A stretch of 64,000 bases of DNA from Neoarius graeffei (GCF_027579695.1 NC_083577.1:40491198-40555197); one strand, 5' to 3'. Positions 1 through 11,796 are shown, counted from the stretch's first letter. Numbers and translations are program-made. The notes: a model not told the origin generated them from the letters alone.

Positions 1-1127
1 AAAGTTCCTCATCCAATTTTACTATTTTATGCAAGAAGAAACTGTTTGAAATGTATAACAGATAATTGTCAGTAACTTCTAATAATTCACACTTCTAGCA
101 TGTATCATACTGTAAGAGTTAATTAACCAATCATCACCAAAACAAACCCTCAGTCATCAGTTAATACTGTTACTTCGGCCTCTTTCCTCTGTAAAGCACT
201 CTTTAAAGGATGGAAATTTTATTTGCTATTCAGGATTCTTCTTCATTTATGAATTTTCATTCTTTTTATGTCACTGACACAGTAAAGGTATATGATTTTT
301 ATGTAATACTAAACAGCGCTGTGATACAGTGCAATACATGTTCACCTTTGACCCATTTACATTTTCGTATATGCAATGTGAATATGAAATTAAAATCATG
401 AGATAGGAAAGGACATACCCAACTTTTAGATGACAAATTAAAACTGATGGGTTAGAGATCAGGGTTAGATGTAAATCAAACAACATATACGTAACAATTC
501 GAAAACATTTAAAGGGAACTCCTATTAATATAGTGATGCAAAAAAAAAGTGTGTGTGTGTGTGTGTGTGTTATGCACTTTTTGACATTAACTGACGTGTT
601 TGGGTTCATGCCAAAGGGGTGGGTGTGTGTGTGTGTGTACACTTGTTTTGGCAGACATAACCATGTTTTCAGAATGAAACTGCCACCATCTGTCCGAGGG
701 CCTTATAGCCCAGTGATGGGATGTCCTGAATCCTCCTGCCCACTGTACACAGAGACACTCAGCCCCCTACAGTGCATAAAATACAGCTAAGCAAATGTTA
801 GCTCTTTAATTAGATAGCCTTAAATTGAACATAAAAACATTATATATACATATAGTTATAAACTGTATCTGTATCATAATGAACAGTCTGAGACTATTGC
901 TGTGTTCGACTTACCTCAAAGGAAGAATTCAGATCTCGGAATGATGTCGTTTTCAACCTCCATGTGTCCAAGCTATAAAGTGGGGAAAAAGCACTGTTTT
1001 GTTACCTCCATGTTTTGCTTTTTGTTTGCAACAAGCTAGCGAGCTAACTGCAATGGGTGATGTATATTTTCCTCCTCCAAACAGTGAACTGTAGAGACAA
1101 TGTTATCGTTGAATAAGACAATATGTA
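1..1127. other. Intergenic stretch without a recognised gene
   Basis: AT-rich sequence with only short, unsupported reading frames. Two (GT)n tracts lie at about 549-570 and 622-638. I recognise no exon, RNA gene or complete transposon here. It ends where the Tc1-like inverted repeat begins at 1128. Confidence 0.6.
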
Positions 1128-2634
1128 CAGTGGTGCTTGAAAGTTTGTGAACCCTTTAGAATTTTCTATGTTTCTGCATAAATATGACCTACAACATCAT
1201 CAGGTTTTCACACAAGTCCTAAAAGTAGATAAAAAGGACCCAGTTAAACAAATGAGACAAAAATCTAATACTTGGTCATTTATTTATTGAGGAAAATGAT
1301 CCAATATTATATACTGTATCTGAGTGGCAAAAGTATGTGAATCTTTGCTTTCAGTATCTGGTGTGACCCCCTTGTGCAGCAATAACTGCAACTAAACGTT
1401 TCCGGTAACTGTTGATCAGTCCTGCACACCGGCTTGGAGGAATTTTAGCCCATTCCTCCGTAGAGAACAGCTTCAACTCTGGGATGTTGGTGGATTTCCT
1501 CACATGATCTGCTTGATTCAGTCCTTCCACAACATTTCGATTGGATTAAGGTCACGACTTTGACTTGGCCATTCCAAAACATTAACTTTATTCTTCTTTA
1601 ACCATTCTTTGGTAGAACAACTTGTGTGCTTAGGGTCGTTGTCTTGCTGCATGACCCACCTTCTCTTGAGATTCAGTTCATGGACAGATGGCCTGACATT
1701 TTCCTTTAGAGTTTGCTGGTATAATTCAGAATTCATTGTTCTATCAATGATGGCAAGCCATCCTGGCCCAGATGCAGCAAATTAGGCCCAAACCATGATA
1801 CTACCACCACCATGTTTCACAGATGGGATAAGGTTCTTATGCTGGAATGCAGGGTTTTCCTTTCTCCAAACATAACGCTTCTCATTTAAACCAAAAAGTT
1901 CTATTTTGGTCTCATCTGTCCACAGAACATTTTTCCAATAGCCTGCTGGCTTGTCCACGTGATCTTTAGCAAACTGCAGATGAGCAGCAATGTTCTTTTT
2001 GGAGAGCAGTGGCTTTCTCCTTGCAGCCCTGCCATGCACACCATTGTTGTTCAGTGTTCTCCTGATAGTGGACTCATGAACATTAGCCAAAGAGGCCTTC
2101 AGTTGCTTAGAAGTTACCCTGGGGTCCTTTGTGACCTCGCCGACTATTACAAGCCTTGCTCTTGGAGTGATCTTTGTTGGTCGACCACTCCTAGGGAGGG
2201 TAACAATGGTCTTGAATTTCCTCCATTTGTACACAATCTGTCTGACTGTGGATTGGTGGAGTCAAAACTCTTTAGAGATCGCTTTGTGACCTTTTCCAGC
2301 GTGATGAGCATCAACAATGCTTTTTCTGAGGCCCTCAGAAATCTCCTTTGTTCGTGCCATGATACACTTCCATAAATGTGTTGTGAAAATCAGACTTTGA
2401 TAGATCCCTGTTCTTTAAATAAAGCAGGGTGCCCACTCACACCTGATTGTCATCCCACTGATTGAAAACACCTGACTCTAATTTCACCTTCAAATTAACT
2501 GCTAATCCTAGAGGTTCACATACTTTTGCCACTCACAGATATGTAATATTAGATCATTTTCATCAATAAATAAATTACCAAGTATAATATTTTTGTCTCA
2601 TTTGTTTAACTGGGTTCTCTTTACCTACTTTTAA
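1128..2634 (-). mobile_element. Tc1-like DNA transposon, right end truncated
   Basis: The left inverted repeat starts CAGTGGTGCTTGAAAG at 1128 and matches the ends of the copy at 38176-39750 and the fragment at 46182. The right inverted repeat is cut off near 2634, where an unrelated mariner-like sequence begins. The inside is a decayed transposase gene on the minus strand (1351-2360). Confidence 0.9.
1351..2360 (-). pseudogene. Tc1-family transposase, broken
   Basis: Minus-strand remnant of a Tc1/mariner transposase, the nuclear cut-and-paste enzyme of this family. Open blocks cover 1782-2234 and 1518-1736. Visible motifs are the basic linker SGRPTKITPRA, first catalytic Asp in [22 protein letters not shown], second Asp in QQDNDPKHT and Glu in NPIEMLWKD. 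The N-terminal start corresponds to the cat at 2358-2360 and the C-terminal stop to 1351-1353. A stop near 1780 and shifts at both ends break the frame. The three acidic residues are still readable, so the copy died by nonsense and frameshift changes, not by loss of the active site. Confidence 0.9.
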
Positions 2635-2954
2635 GACAAAACAGAAAAGGTTGGGACAGTTTGGAAAATGCAAATTAAAAAAAAAAAAACAGTGCAGTGA
2701 TTTCTAAATTTACTTTGACTTGTATTTGATTGCAGACAATATGAACCCAAGATATTTCATGTTTTGTCTGGTCAACTTCATTTCACTTGTTAAGATATTG
2801 TACATCCAGTCTTGTGCTTCAGCTCTGCAACACAGTCCAAAAAAAGTTGAGATGGGGCCATTCAGAGCTAGTAATGAGGTAAAACAAGCTAAGCTGAACA
2901 CCTGTGATCTCTGCTCCCTCAGACGGCACCGCAACGAGAACCATCATTCATCTA

Positions 2955-3510
2955 TAGCTGATATAACCACATGGGCTTGCAATTACTTTGGCAAACCTTT
3001 GGCACGCACAACAATATGGAGTTACATCCACAAATGCCAGTTAAAATTTTACTATGCAAAAAGGAAGCCTTATGTTAACTGTGTTCCAGAAGCGCTGTCG
3101 ACTTCTCTGGGCTCAGAGGCATCTGGGATGAACCAGCACACAGTGGAAATGTGTATTGTGGTCAGACAAATCAGTATTCCAGATCTTTTTTGTAAGAAAT
3201 GGACACCATGTGCTCCAGACCAAAGATGAAAAGGACCATCCAGACTGTTACCAGCAACAAGTCCAAAAGCCAGGGTCTGTCATGGTATGGGGTTGTGTCA
3301 GTTCCCTTGGCAAAGGTAACTTACACTTCTATGATGGCAGCATTAATGCAGAAAAGCACATTGAGATTTTGGAGCAACATATGCTGCTTTCAAGACGACA
3401 TCTTTTCCAGGGATATTTCAACCAGACAATGAAAAATCACATTCTGCACACATTACAAAGGCAGGGCTGTGGAAGAAGAGGGTGTCTGTCCCACTCTGTC
3501 CCCAATAGAG
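2955..3510 (+). pseudogene. Tc1/mariner transposase fragment
   Basis: Plus-strand remnant with frameshifts. One frame reads GSVMVWGCVSSLGKGNLHFY, followed by DGSINAEKHIEILEQHML, the region around the MVWG motif of Tc1/mariner transposases. The end is interrupted by the element inserted at 3509. It is closely similar to 9243-9780. No complete catalytic triad is readable. Confidence 0.75.
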
Positions 3511-4542
3511 ATCTTGCATGTAACGTCACAGCCGATCCAGATTGTGACAGACGCCATCGTGTCGGTCAAACGCCATATTCCGCCTTCTACTTCTGGTTCT
3601 ACTTCTGCTTTTACTTCTACCTTTTCTTCTGGAAAACCCTACTATATACAATTCTACTACAACGGCTGCGGCTACAAGCTCTCCCTACCTGTGCACGGTT
3701 TTTTATGTTTTTTGTGTGTATTTTTGCGTGTTGTTCGTCTGTACCGGACTTCAATATCCACTACAACCGTATGGACTTACTGGACATTGGTTTCCAGCAG
3801 ATAATGACAGTTTGTAGCGATTTCCATCGCATGCACAACATTCCGGACGAGAAAAAAAAAAAAAAAACATTCCGGACGAGACCAGATTGCGAGACCAGCG
3901 GGGTCTCCGTGGATTGTTATCGGAAGCAAAGCGAAGGAGGCAGCGCCGGGAGCCGAAGCAAAAGCGAGGCTACAGGCAGAGCCAGCCTGTTGACTAAGCT
4001 CAGAAAACAGCTACTCAAACCTCCACTGCCAAGCCTCTACCTCTCCAACGCCAGATCCATGTAAACAACACGGACGATTTGGAATTACCTTATTCTATAA
4101 TCGGCTGGTCAGTGCTATACTCAATACTTAAGTGACTTACCCATCCAGTGAGGATCATTTTCTTGCTTACAAGATGCCACATCTGAGTCGCTGACAAATC
4201 CTGAATTTCTGTAAAGAAAACTGTCCAGAGATTTAAAAGCATGCAGTGCTTCACCACTGAACAGCGAGGGAAAGTTAATGAGGTAATCATACACGTCCGG
4301 GTATTCCGCTGGCAGTTCAAAATCCGGTCGTGAAAACTCCGTCCGGTAAGCCATAAGGGTCACAAATCTGTAGATCGTTTATTTTAGACATATATCTAGT
4401 TATCTGTTCATTAGAAAAATGAGCCGTGTAGTCCGTCGGTTGAAATTGATCCATTCTGTACACGAGTGCAGCAGTATTCAGCGGTGTTTTTGACCGACAC
4501 GATGGCGGTTGTGTACTTTCCGGTCACGTGACTGCAAGATCT
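3509..4542 (-). mobile_element. About 1.03 kb element with long imperfect inverted repeats and a coding scrap
   Basis: The ends read AGAGATCTTGCA and TGCAAGATCTCT, and the terminal similarity extends about 65 bp inward (both ends share CGCCATCGTGTCGGTCAAA on opposite strands). The empty site is visible at 9770 (CCCCAATAGAAAATGTGTGG), which shows this is an insertion into the mariner-like copy. The target duplication is very short and ambiguous. A minus-strand reading frame at 4121-4363 is its only coding content. Superfamily not assigned. Confidence 0.7.
4121..4363 (-). pseudogene. Transposon-borne protein fragment, possibly from a YqaJ/SWIM-type protein
   Basis: An 80-residue minus-strand frame with PDFELPAEYPDVYDYLINF and ALHAFKSLDSFLY. 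From memory, fish proteins that combine a SWIM zinc finger with a YqaJ-type nuclease start with a similar block (short hydrophobic 'DYL' segment, then 'KAYKSL'). That link is an inference and was not searched. Only this N-terminal-like block is present, with no nuclease residues. It looks like an exon left inside a deletion derivative. Confidence 0.4.
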
Positions 4543-4588
4543 CTATAGAGAATGTGTGGTGAATTTTGAAACAAAAAAAGACAACACT

Positions 4589-5166
4589 CAGTGCGTTTAC
4601 ATGCACATAGAGAAAATCGAATTTCTGCCGTAGCTCAACTGAAATCGAAGTTCTAAATGCCATGGAAACACCTTAGCTCGGCTGAAATCGAACCGAACTG
4701 GATTTCTCATAATCGAGCTATGCGACCTAGATTATGTAATTGTAGCCGAGCTACTTAGTGTATGTAAACCCTATCGAGCTACGTAGTCGAGCTACTTACT
4801 TCAGCACTGTCCCTTCCGGAAGTGACGAGTGACGAGACCACAAGCGGGAAACACAACAGCCTCGGTCGGCATGACGACAGTAGTAGTAGCGAGCAGCAGA
4901 AGAGGTCAGGAGGAACAAGGAGAACGAACACAGAACTGATAACTTTGTTTATACTCTTGAATAGCTCTTCTTCATGACGACAACCGGAAGTGTACCAACA
5001 CGATGGGGCATGTAGCGCCACCTGTGGCTCGGGTGCACAATGTACCTCACACAATAGCTCGATTTCCTTGTGTGCATGTAGGATTGGATTTCTCTGGCAG
5101 CCCTGCTGGGACCCTTAGCTTGATTACCGACAGTAGCTCGATTTGGATGTGCATGTAAACGCACTG
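4589..5166. mobile_element. 578 bp MITE
   Basis: Terminal inverted repeats CAGTGCGTTTACATGCACAT at the left and its complement at the right end (5146-5166). The interior is rich in TAGCTCGA/TCGAGCTA motifs and has no coding content. It splits the mariner-like copy between AAGACAACA and AATGACTCC. I see no clean target duplication, so the superfamily is open. Confidence 0.8.
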
Positions 5167-5261
5167 AATGACTCCATACTGTTCTACAGTTTAAGACCAG
5201 TTTACAGGAAGAATGGGACAAAATAACCATTTTATTTCAATTCGAAACATTTCATCACTTA

Positions 5262-6043
5262 GGTGGGGTTTACATTAGACCGTATCAGCGGATCATCAGA
5301 TTAACGTTTTTAAAAACGATTAGCGTGCACACAGCAACGCCGATACACAATTCGCGTGCACACAGCAACGCCAATACACGGATATGATAATCACATGACT
5401 AATTAGACGGCACGTAAGTTGAAATGTGTAAATGTGTAATGTGTAAATTTCTCCTCAGCGGCTCGGCTCTGCAGGCATCCTGTGCTCCAAATCACTCCGC
5501 CCTGAACAGCGAGTGCCCTCTGGAGGGTGTGCACTCCGGCCCTGCGCAGCTCACAGAGCGCGCGAGTGAAGCGCATGAGCAGTGATTCGGGACTGAGCCG
5601 CTGTGTGTGTGATCCCAGTGCATATCGGGCATGCGCAAGTCACTTACCACTTGCAAGTGGAAGGATGGCAAGCCTAAAGACAATCATAACTACACAATGG
5701 GCAGTATTTGCATCAGTATTTGCAGTATTTTCATACTTTTATACTCTTTAATGAAAGGTGATACAAGGCGGAAGTCCGCGCCGTTTTTCAGCAGTCGCGT
5801 CACATGACCAACGCCAGCGAATCAGGAAGGTGGATGTCACAGTGACGTTGTCCAATGACGACGTCAGCTAGAGCTCAGCACAGCGTATCCGCGTATCCTC
5901 AATGTTTACACAGCACCGGACCAGACACAAACTGGGTTGAATACGTGGGCCCTGGCGGATTCCCGTTTCCTGGCGTTTCAATGTGAACGGACAGTGCAAC
6001 CGTGAAGAAAACGAGACAGATACGGTCTAATGTAAACTTGGCC
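5262..6043. mobile_element. 782 bp MITE, probably PIF/Harbinger type
   Basis: The inverted repeats share GTTTACATTAGACCGTATC at the left and its complement at the right, with ends GG...CC. A 3-bp TTA duplication flanks it (5259-5261 and 6044-6046). A 3-bp TWA target is usual for PIF/Harbinger elements; this assignment is inferred from the target duplication only. It is the third insertion in the mariner-like copy. Confidence 0.75.
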
Positions 6044-6356
6044 TTAGTGTCTTCAGTCCAAGCTTTTAAGTGCTGCCAAAAGGAATGGCAATATTTCAAA
6101 GTGGTAAATTCTTTACCATCCCAACTTTTGTTTAATTTGTTGCAAGAATCAAAATTGAAATATGTATTTGTTTTGGGGGGAAAACAGAAAAAAAAAACTA
6201 AATTTATGAGGTAAAACATTAAATAATGTGTTGTATTGTTTTTAGTGCAATGCAAGTAAAAGATTATTTACAAATCATTGTTTCCAGTTTTAATTTCAAT
6301 TTCAACAGACCATCCCAACTTTTTCTGATTTGGGGTTGTACAACTGCCCACTGAAG

Positions 6357-6357
<1 letters not shown>

Positions 6358-6433
<76 letters not shown>
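6358..6433. repeat. (GA)n-(GT)n compound microsatellite
   Basis: About 40 bp of GA dinucleotides followed directly by about 35 bp of GT dinucleotides, just after the right end of the mariner-like copy. Confidence 0.98.
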
Positions 6434-6437
<4 letters not shown>

Positions 6438-6642
6438 CAGTGATAGAGCGGGATTGTGTGATCTAATGAGCAGTGATCAGAGGTGACAGGCAGCTGATGG
6501 TCTGGGTGATATCATTCACATTACTTCAGCCAGTACAAGCTTGATGCAGGCTGTTAGCATGCTGCACTCAGCTGATCATGTGTCTGACGTCACTAAAGAG
6601 CCAACAGTCACACATTCAAACCCAGCTTTAAGGTTAGTCTGA

Positions 6643-6984
6643 GGCCCTGTCCACACGGCAACGGATTCAGGTGACTCCGATACAATTGCTTATCGTTTAG
6701 GCCTGGCGTCCACATGGCACCGGCATTTTGGGTGCCCAAAACGCAATCATTTTGAGAACGGGTTCCAGAGTGGAAAGATCTGGCAACATTGCCGTTGTGA
6801 AGTCGTCTGGATGAGTAGAACGGATTTGTTTACGATGATGTCACAACCACATGACTGTCAGTGCTTCACGCCGGGTAGAAGTGTAACAAACTCGATGTGA
6901 GTTGTCAACAAATCCTATAACTTGGTTCATGAAACGCGCTTACAAAATATTTTCACTGTGAATATTTATTGTGTAATGGTGCAA

Positions 6985-7025
<41 letters not shown>

Positions 7026-8576
7026 CTGCCCTTAGGGCAGAGTCAATCCCGCCAGCAAAAATAGGGAAAAAAAAGGAGCGATCTCATCTCTTCAGATGTT
7101 GGTTTAAATCCTACAATACATTCCTCAAAAAGGGCGTAGAAGAGCAAATTAATCCATCAACGTGTAGCATTCAATTTATTCCGGACCATTAAAGATGCCG
7201 CCTTCCGCGTAGAATCATACGTCATCCTCGCCGCCATATTGGATAGGTCAAAGCGGAGAATAAAGATTCATGTGTTGCGTTTAACTGTACCAACAGGTTT
7301 ACCGTCCAAACGAGATCACATGGGATTACCTTTCACAGGTGAGAAACAACAAGTTAATCCACCAACGTGTAGCATTCAATTTATTCCGGACCATTAAAGA
7401 TGCCGCCTTCCGCGTAGAATCATACTTCATCCTCGCCGCCATATTGGATAGGTCAAAGCGGAGAATAAAGATTAGCTGCATTTAACTGTACCAACAGGTT
7501 TGCCGTCCAAACGAGATCACATGGGATTACCTTTCACAGGTGAGACTGGAAAAATACTTTTCATTGTATTTGGTCAATGAGGCTACATCCACACGACAAC
7601 GGCAACGAGATGTTATTTAAAAAAAATATCGCGTCCACATGGGCAACGATCAGTAAAATATCAGGTCCATAAGGCAACGCAACGCTTGCTGAAAACGATG
7701 CAATACACATGCCACACCTCTAGGGGCGCTGTAAGACGGTCCCTTCGGAGACACCAGAACAATAGAAGAAGTAAGGACGCATGCGCATAAACTATTATGC
7801 GCGAGACTTCATATTAGCCACAAAGTCAGAAAAATCTGTTCGTAAAATTACATTATAATGACCAAATACAATGAAAAGTATTTTTCCAGTCTCACCTGTG
7901 AAAGGTAATCCCATGTGATCTCGTTTGGACGGCAAACCTGTTGGTACAGTTAAACGCAGCACATGAATAAGGCATCTTTATTCTCCGCTCTGACCCATCC
8001 AATATGGTGGCGAGGATGACGTATGATTCTACGCGGAAGGCGGCGTCTTTAATGGTCCGGAATAAATTGAATGCTACACGTTGATGGATTAATTTGTTCT
8101 TCTACGCCCTTTTTGAGGAATGTATTGTAGGACTTAAACCAACATCTGAAGAGGTGAGATCGCTCCTTTTTTTCCCTGTTTTTGCTGGCGGGATTGACTC
8201 TGCCCTAAGGGCTATTCTCTCTCTCTCTCTCTCTCTCTCACTTTGCACCATTACACAATAAATATTCACAGTGAAAATATTTTGTAAGCGCGTTTCATGA
8301 ACCAAGTTATAGGATTTGTTGACAACTCGCATCGAGTTCGTTACACTTCTACCCGGCGTGAAGCACATGTGGTTGTGACGTCATCGTAAACAAATCCGTT
8401 CTACTCATCCAGACGACTTCGCAATGGCGCTGTTGCCAGATCTTTCCACTCTGGAACCCGTTCTCAAAAGATTGCGTTTTGGGGCACCCAAAACGCCGGT
8501 GCCGTGTGGACGCCAGGCCGAAACGATAAACAATTTTATCGGATTCACCTAAATCCGTTGCCATGTGGACAGGGCC
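6643..8576. mobile_element. 1.93 kb palindromic foldback element
   Basis: The left arm starts GGCCCTGTCCACACGG and the right arm ends with the matching CCATGTGGACAGGGCC. The arms are inverted copies for about 700-900 bp and share (GA)n/(TC)n tracts and a CTTAGGGCAGAGT hairpin. The inverted match runs inward to about 7581 and 7858, leaving a loop of about 275 bp. The left arm also contains an extra tandem copy of about 205 bp (7146 and 7350 repeats). The flanks TGA (6640) and TAA (8577) fit a 3-bp TNA target, suggesting a Harbinger-like origin. No transposase is present. Confidence 0.85.
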
Positions 8577-9242
8577 TAAGAATGACTGTTTCTTGCTTGG
8601 AATTTATCATTTTTGCACAACGTTGAATGGTCAAATTCATTAAATCATAGGATAACCCTGTCAATAAAAGACCCCACACTGACTAATTTATATATAGTAA
8701 GCTGTTATATTTTATACAACTTACAGAGTTGGTGTCTTGTATTCTTCTACACTGCAAATATTATATCTTAACAGGTTAGAATATCTTGAATATAGTTGAA
8801 ACAATTGAGCATTTCCTATTAGAAGAATACAAGATACCAACTCTGAAATTATTAAAACTAGTCCTAGATTCTAACCAACTTATTCCAAGATGTCTTGTCA
8901 AGTAAATTTGTCTGTCCATGCAGCAAGATAATTTCACTAGTATTAAAGAATTTTCTCCTCAAATTCAGTTTTCAGTTTTTTTGCAGTGTATAATTATCAT
9001 TACAGTTGTAGCTACAGTTGTAAGTTATTGGTATTGTGGGACTGGACAGAAGAACAAAAATTGCAAAAATAAAAAATTGCAAAACACAAGACAAAAACTT
9101 GTCTTTGTGTTTTGCAATTTTCCAAAGGTCCAAAATCAATCACTGTTTTTTTTTTTTTCTCAGATTATCAGAGATACTAATCCACATCCATAGAAAATGG
9201 CATTGGCTCCCTATCTGCGCGTGGCCTGAGCAGTGTCCCCAT

Positions 9243-9790
9243 GGGCTCGGGATTACTTTGGCAAACCTTTGGCAAGCACAACAATATGGAGTTACATCCA
9301 CAAATGCCAGTTTAAATTTTATTATGCAAAAAGGAAGCCTTATGTTAACTGTGTTTCAGAAGCGCTGTCGACTTCTCTGGGCTCAGAGGCATCTGGGATG
9401 AACCAGCACACAGTGGAAATGTGTATTGTGGTCAGACGAATCAGTATTCCAGGTCTTTTTTGTAAGAAATGGACACCATGTGCTTTGGACCAAAGACAAA
9501 AAGGACCATCCAGACTGTTACCAGCAACAATTCCAAAAGCCAGAGTCTGTCATGGTATGGGGTTTTATCAGTGCCCTTGGCAAAGGTAACTTACACTTCT
9601 GATGGCAGCATTAATGCAGAAAAGAGCATTGAGATTTAGGAGCAGCATATACTGCCTTCATGGCGACATCTTTTCCAGAGATATTTCAACAAGACAATGT
9701 AAAACCATATTCTGCACACATTACAAAGGCATGGCTGCAGAGGAAGAGGGTGCCTGTCCTGTCTGTCCCCAATAGAAAATGTGTGGTGAA
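9243..9790 (+). pseudogene. Tc1/mariner transposase fragment, second copy
   Basis: Plus-strand remnant similar to 2955-3510 over its whole length. It retains MVWG-type coding sequence near 9550 and, later, FQQDNVKPYSAHITKAWLQ (around 9687-9743), the second catalytic Asp region of Tc1/mariner transposases. The downstream CCCCAATAGAAAATG is the unoccupied version of the site interrupted at 3509. Both termini are missing. Confidence 0.75.
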
Positions 9791-10158
9791 TTTTGAAATG
9801 AAAAATATGACACTGACAACCCTGTACTGTTATGCATTATCATTTTTGATAATTTATCATTTTTGCACAACAGTTAATGGTCAAATTCATTAAATCATAG
9901 GATAACCTTGTCAATTAAAAAAAAAGACTAAGGAATATACAGTAAGCTTTTATATGTGTAGGTGTAAGTGTAATGTTCAAAGGATTATTATAAAATACAA
10001 GCCAAGTGGTAGTAGTTAGGAGACAGCAGCACCTACAAGCAAACATCAAAATATTCAGGTAAAACTTTAGAGCACTTTAACCTGTGTAGCAGCCATTATA
10101 TGATGCAGTTGGCCATCAGTGTTATATGACAACATCCTCACCGCTCCACCTCACCCCC

Positions 10159-10159
<1 letters not shown>

Positions 10160-10212
<53 letters not shown>
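10160..10212. repeat. (CA)n microsatellite
   Basis: About 26 uninterrupted CA dinucleotides. Confidence 0.98.
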
Positions 10213-10215
<3 letters not shown>

Positions 10216-10287
10216 ATGCCCTCTGTGTCTTTGTTTTTTAAATGGCATTGATGACAAACTCAGGGTCATTTTAGTGTGCCATCAACT

Positions 10288-10495
10288 GTGAACATTACAT
10301 TACATTAATGGCATTTAGCAGACACTCTTTTCCAGAGTGACATACAACATACCCAGAGCAGCCTGGGGAGCAGTTGGGGGTTAGGGGCCTTGCTCAAGGG
10401 CACTTCAGCAATTCATGTTGGTCCAGGGAACCAAACTAGCAACCTTTTGGTCCCAAAACTGCTTCCCTAACAATTAGGTCATGGCTTCCCACAGA
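10288..10495. repeat. Dispersed teleost repeat (unclassified)
   Basis: Contains ATGGCATTTAGCAGACAC, CTTGCTCAAGGGCAC and a terminal AATTAGGTCATGGCTTCCC, a block I recall as very common in ray-finned fish genomes. No inverted repeats or coding frame. The family name is not certain. Confidence 0.55.
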
Positions 10496-10760
10496 CTATT
10501 TCAGCATAACTAGTCTTTGTGTTTTACAATTTTCCAAAGGTCCAAAATCAATCACTGGTTTTTCTCCGATTATCAGATATACTAATCCACATCCATAGAA
10601 AATGGCATTGGCTCCCTATCTGTGTGTGGCCTGAGCAGTGTCCCCATCGCCTGCCTAGCAAGCTGCAAAGACAATGAAGTAGGCTAGTCTTACTGACTGT
10701 GGTGGCCAGAGGGGCCCTTAGCTACACCTACACATAATATCAGTAACATCACCAAACGCG

Positions 10761-11132
10761 GGCGGCACGGTGGTGTAGTGGTTAGCGCTGTCGCCTCACA
10801 GCAAGAAGGTCCGGGTTCGAGCCCCGTGGCCGGCGAGGGCCTTTCTGTGCGGAGTTTGCATGTTCTCCCCGTGTCCGCGTGGGTTTCCTCCGGGTGCTCC
10901 GGTTTCCCCCACAGTCCAAAGACATGCAGGTTAGGTTAACTGGTGACTCTAAATTGACCGTAGGTGTGAATGTGAGTGTGAATGGTTGTCTGTGTCTATG
11001 TGTCAGCCCTGTGATGACCTGGCGACTTGTCCAGGGTGTACCCCGCCTTTCGCCCGTAGTCAGCTGGGATAGGCTCCAGCTTGCCTGCGACCCTGTAGAA
11101 CAGGATAAAGCGGCTAGAGATAATGAGATGAG
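10761..11132 (+). mobile_element. tRNA-derived SINE, full length
   Basis: The head GGCGGCACGGTGGTGTAG carries a pol III A box (TGGTGTAGTGGTTAGC) and B box (GGTTCGAGCCC). A conserved body follows, and the tail is GATAATGAGATGAG. The same family recurs at 13781-15406 (minus, split), 34428, 45609 (minus), 51559 and, truncated, at 40524. No clear target duplication is seen at this copy. The tRNA-like head is part of the SINE and is not a tRNA gene. Confidence 0.92.
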
Positions 11133-11639
11133 ATTCCGGATCTTTTCAGTGAGTCAGATCATTTGGCCAATAAGAGTCGACTCTTTCATTTTCCACACCG
11201 CTCCTTGCCATTTTTCTTTTAAACTGGGTTTGTGATATTTTCACCAGTGATTATTCTTCTTATCCTTTAGAAACACCACTCAAACACATCTCACCTTCCA
11301 CGAGTCGATTCTCAATCGGCGTTCAGTAAAAGAGTCGACTCGTTAGTGAACGACACATCGATAAATTGCACATTTTGTTTTATTTTGCTTTCTAATAATG
11401 TTTTAATTATTTTTATTACATTTGGACTATTACAGGACAAGACAGATACAAATGAACAATATTAAACAAGTCTTTAATGATGTTTATTAATCTTATCTGT
11501 ACTTTGTCCCGCCTTCTTACTCCACGAGCAACTGCTCGGGCACTCATGATTGGCCGATACAAATTGTGACATACTATTATATGATTGGTTGATGCTGCAA
11601 GTGACGTCCAGTGACTCCTCCTACTGTTTCCAGTGTACA
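11133..11639. other. ERCC1 upstream region, no gene seen
   Basis: Contains several GAGTCGACTC palindromes (about 11187, 11332), in a region that may be an old inverted-repeat element. No TATA box or other promoter element could be assigned with confidence before ERCC1. Confidence 0.4.
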
Positions 11640-11796
11640 GAGGGACTAAAAAGAGAAGTCCTCTGGCGCCCTCTGTTGGACGAATACTAATGATGCAGTT
11701 TGTGGCCAGCGGTGTTTCTGCAGTCGGCACAGCGGCCTGGGCTGGATTGGATTACAGCCGGTATTGTTTGTAGTCCGAGGTGTTGGAGTGGTGGGA
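11640..11796 (+). promoter_or_regulatory. ERCC1: Presumed ERCC1 5' untranslated region and promoter-proximal sequence
   Basis: The GC-richer segment immediately before the ERCC1 start codon. The start context is GTGGGAATGG, with no upstream ATG in the last 50 bases. The transcription start cannot be placed from sequence alone. Confidence 0.35.

Larger units (their letters stand above)
2635..6340 (+). mobile_element. Tc1/mariner-superfamily element, opened by three insertions
   Basis: Begins with a truncated left part containing GGTTGGGACAG and ends with CATCCCAAC...TTTGGGGTTGTA near 6340, the mirror of the ACAACCCCAATTCC start seen at 55033. Host sequence can be followed across three inserted elements (3509-4542, 4589-5166 and 5262-6043). 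The copy at 9243-9780 supplies the uninterrupted reading. The transposase is a remnant only. Confidence 0.75.
8600..10660 (+). repeat. Degraded direct duplication of about 1.3 kb
   Basis: Two pairs of matching blocks occur in the same order: 8601-8700 with 9855-9950 (shared ATGGTCAAATTCATTAAATC), and 9105-9232 with 10514-10650 (shared CCACATCCATAGAAAATGG). Spacing is about 1.25-1.4 kb. A mariner-like fragment (9243-9780) sits at the end of the first unit, and a (CA)n tract plus a dispersed repeat lie inside the second. The rest of 8721-9100 and 9960-10150 shows nothing recognisable. Confidence 0.65.

Noticed and set aside
4589-5166. hAT assignment from the CAGTG ends
   Set aside because: The 8-base flanks do not match, so the superfamily was left open.
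10761-10830. tRNA gene-like sequences with A and B boxes
   Set aside because: The same head occurs at several loci always joined to the SINE body, and target duplications surround the whole SINE. These are SINE heads, not tRNA genes.
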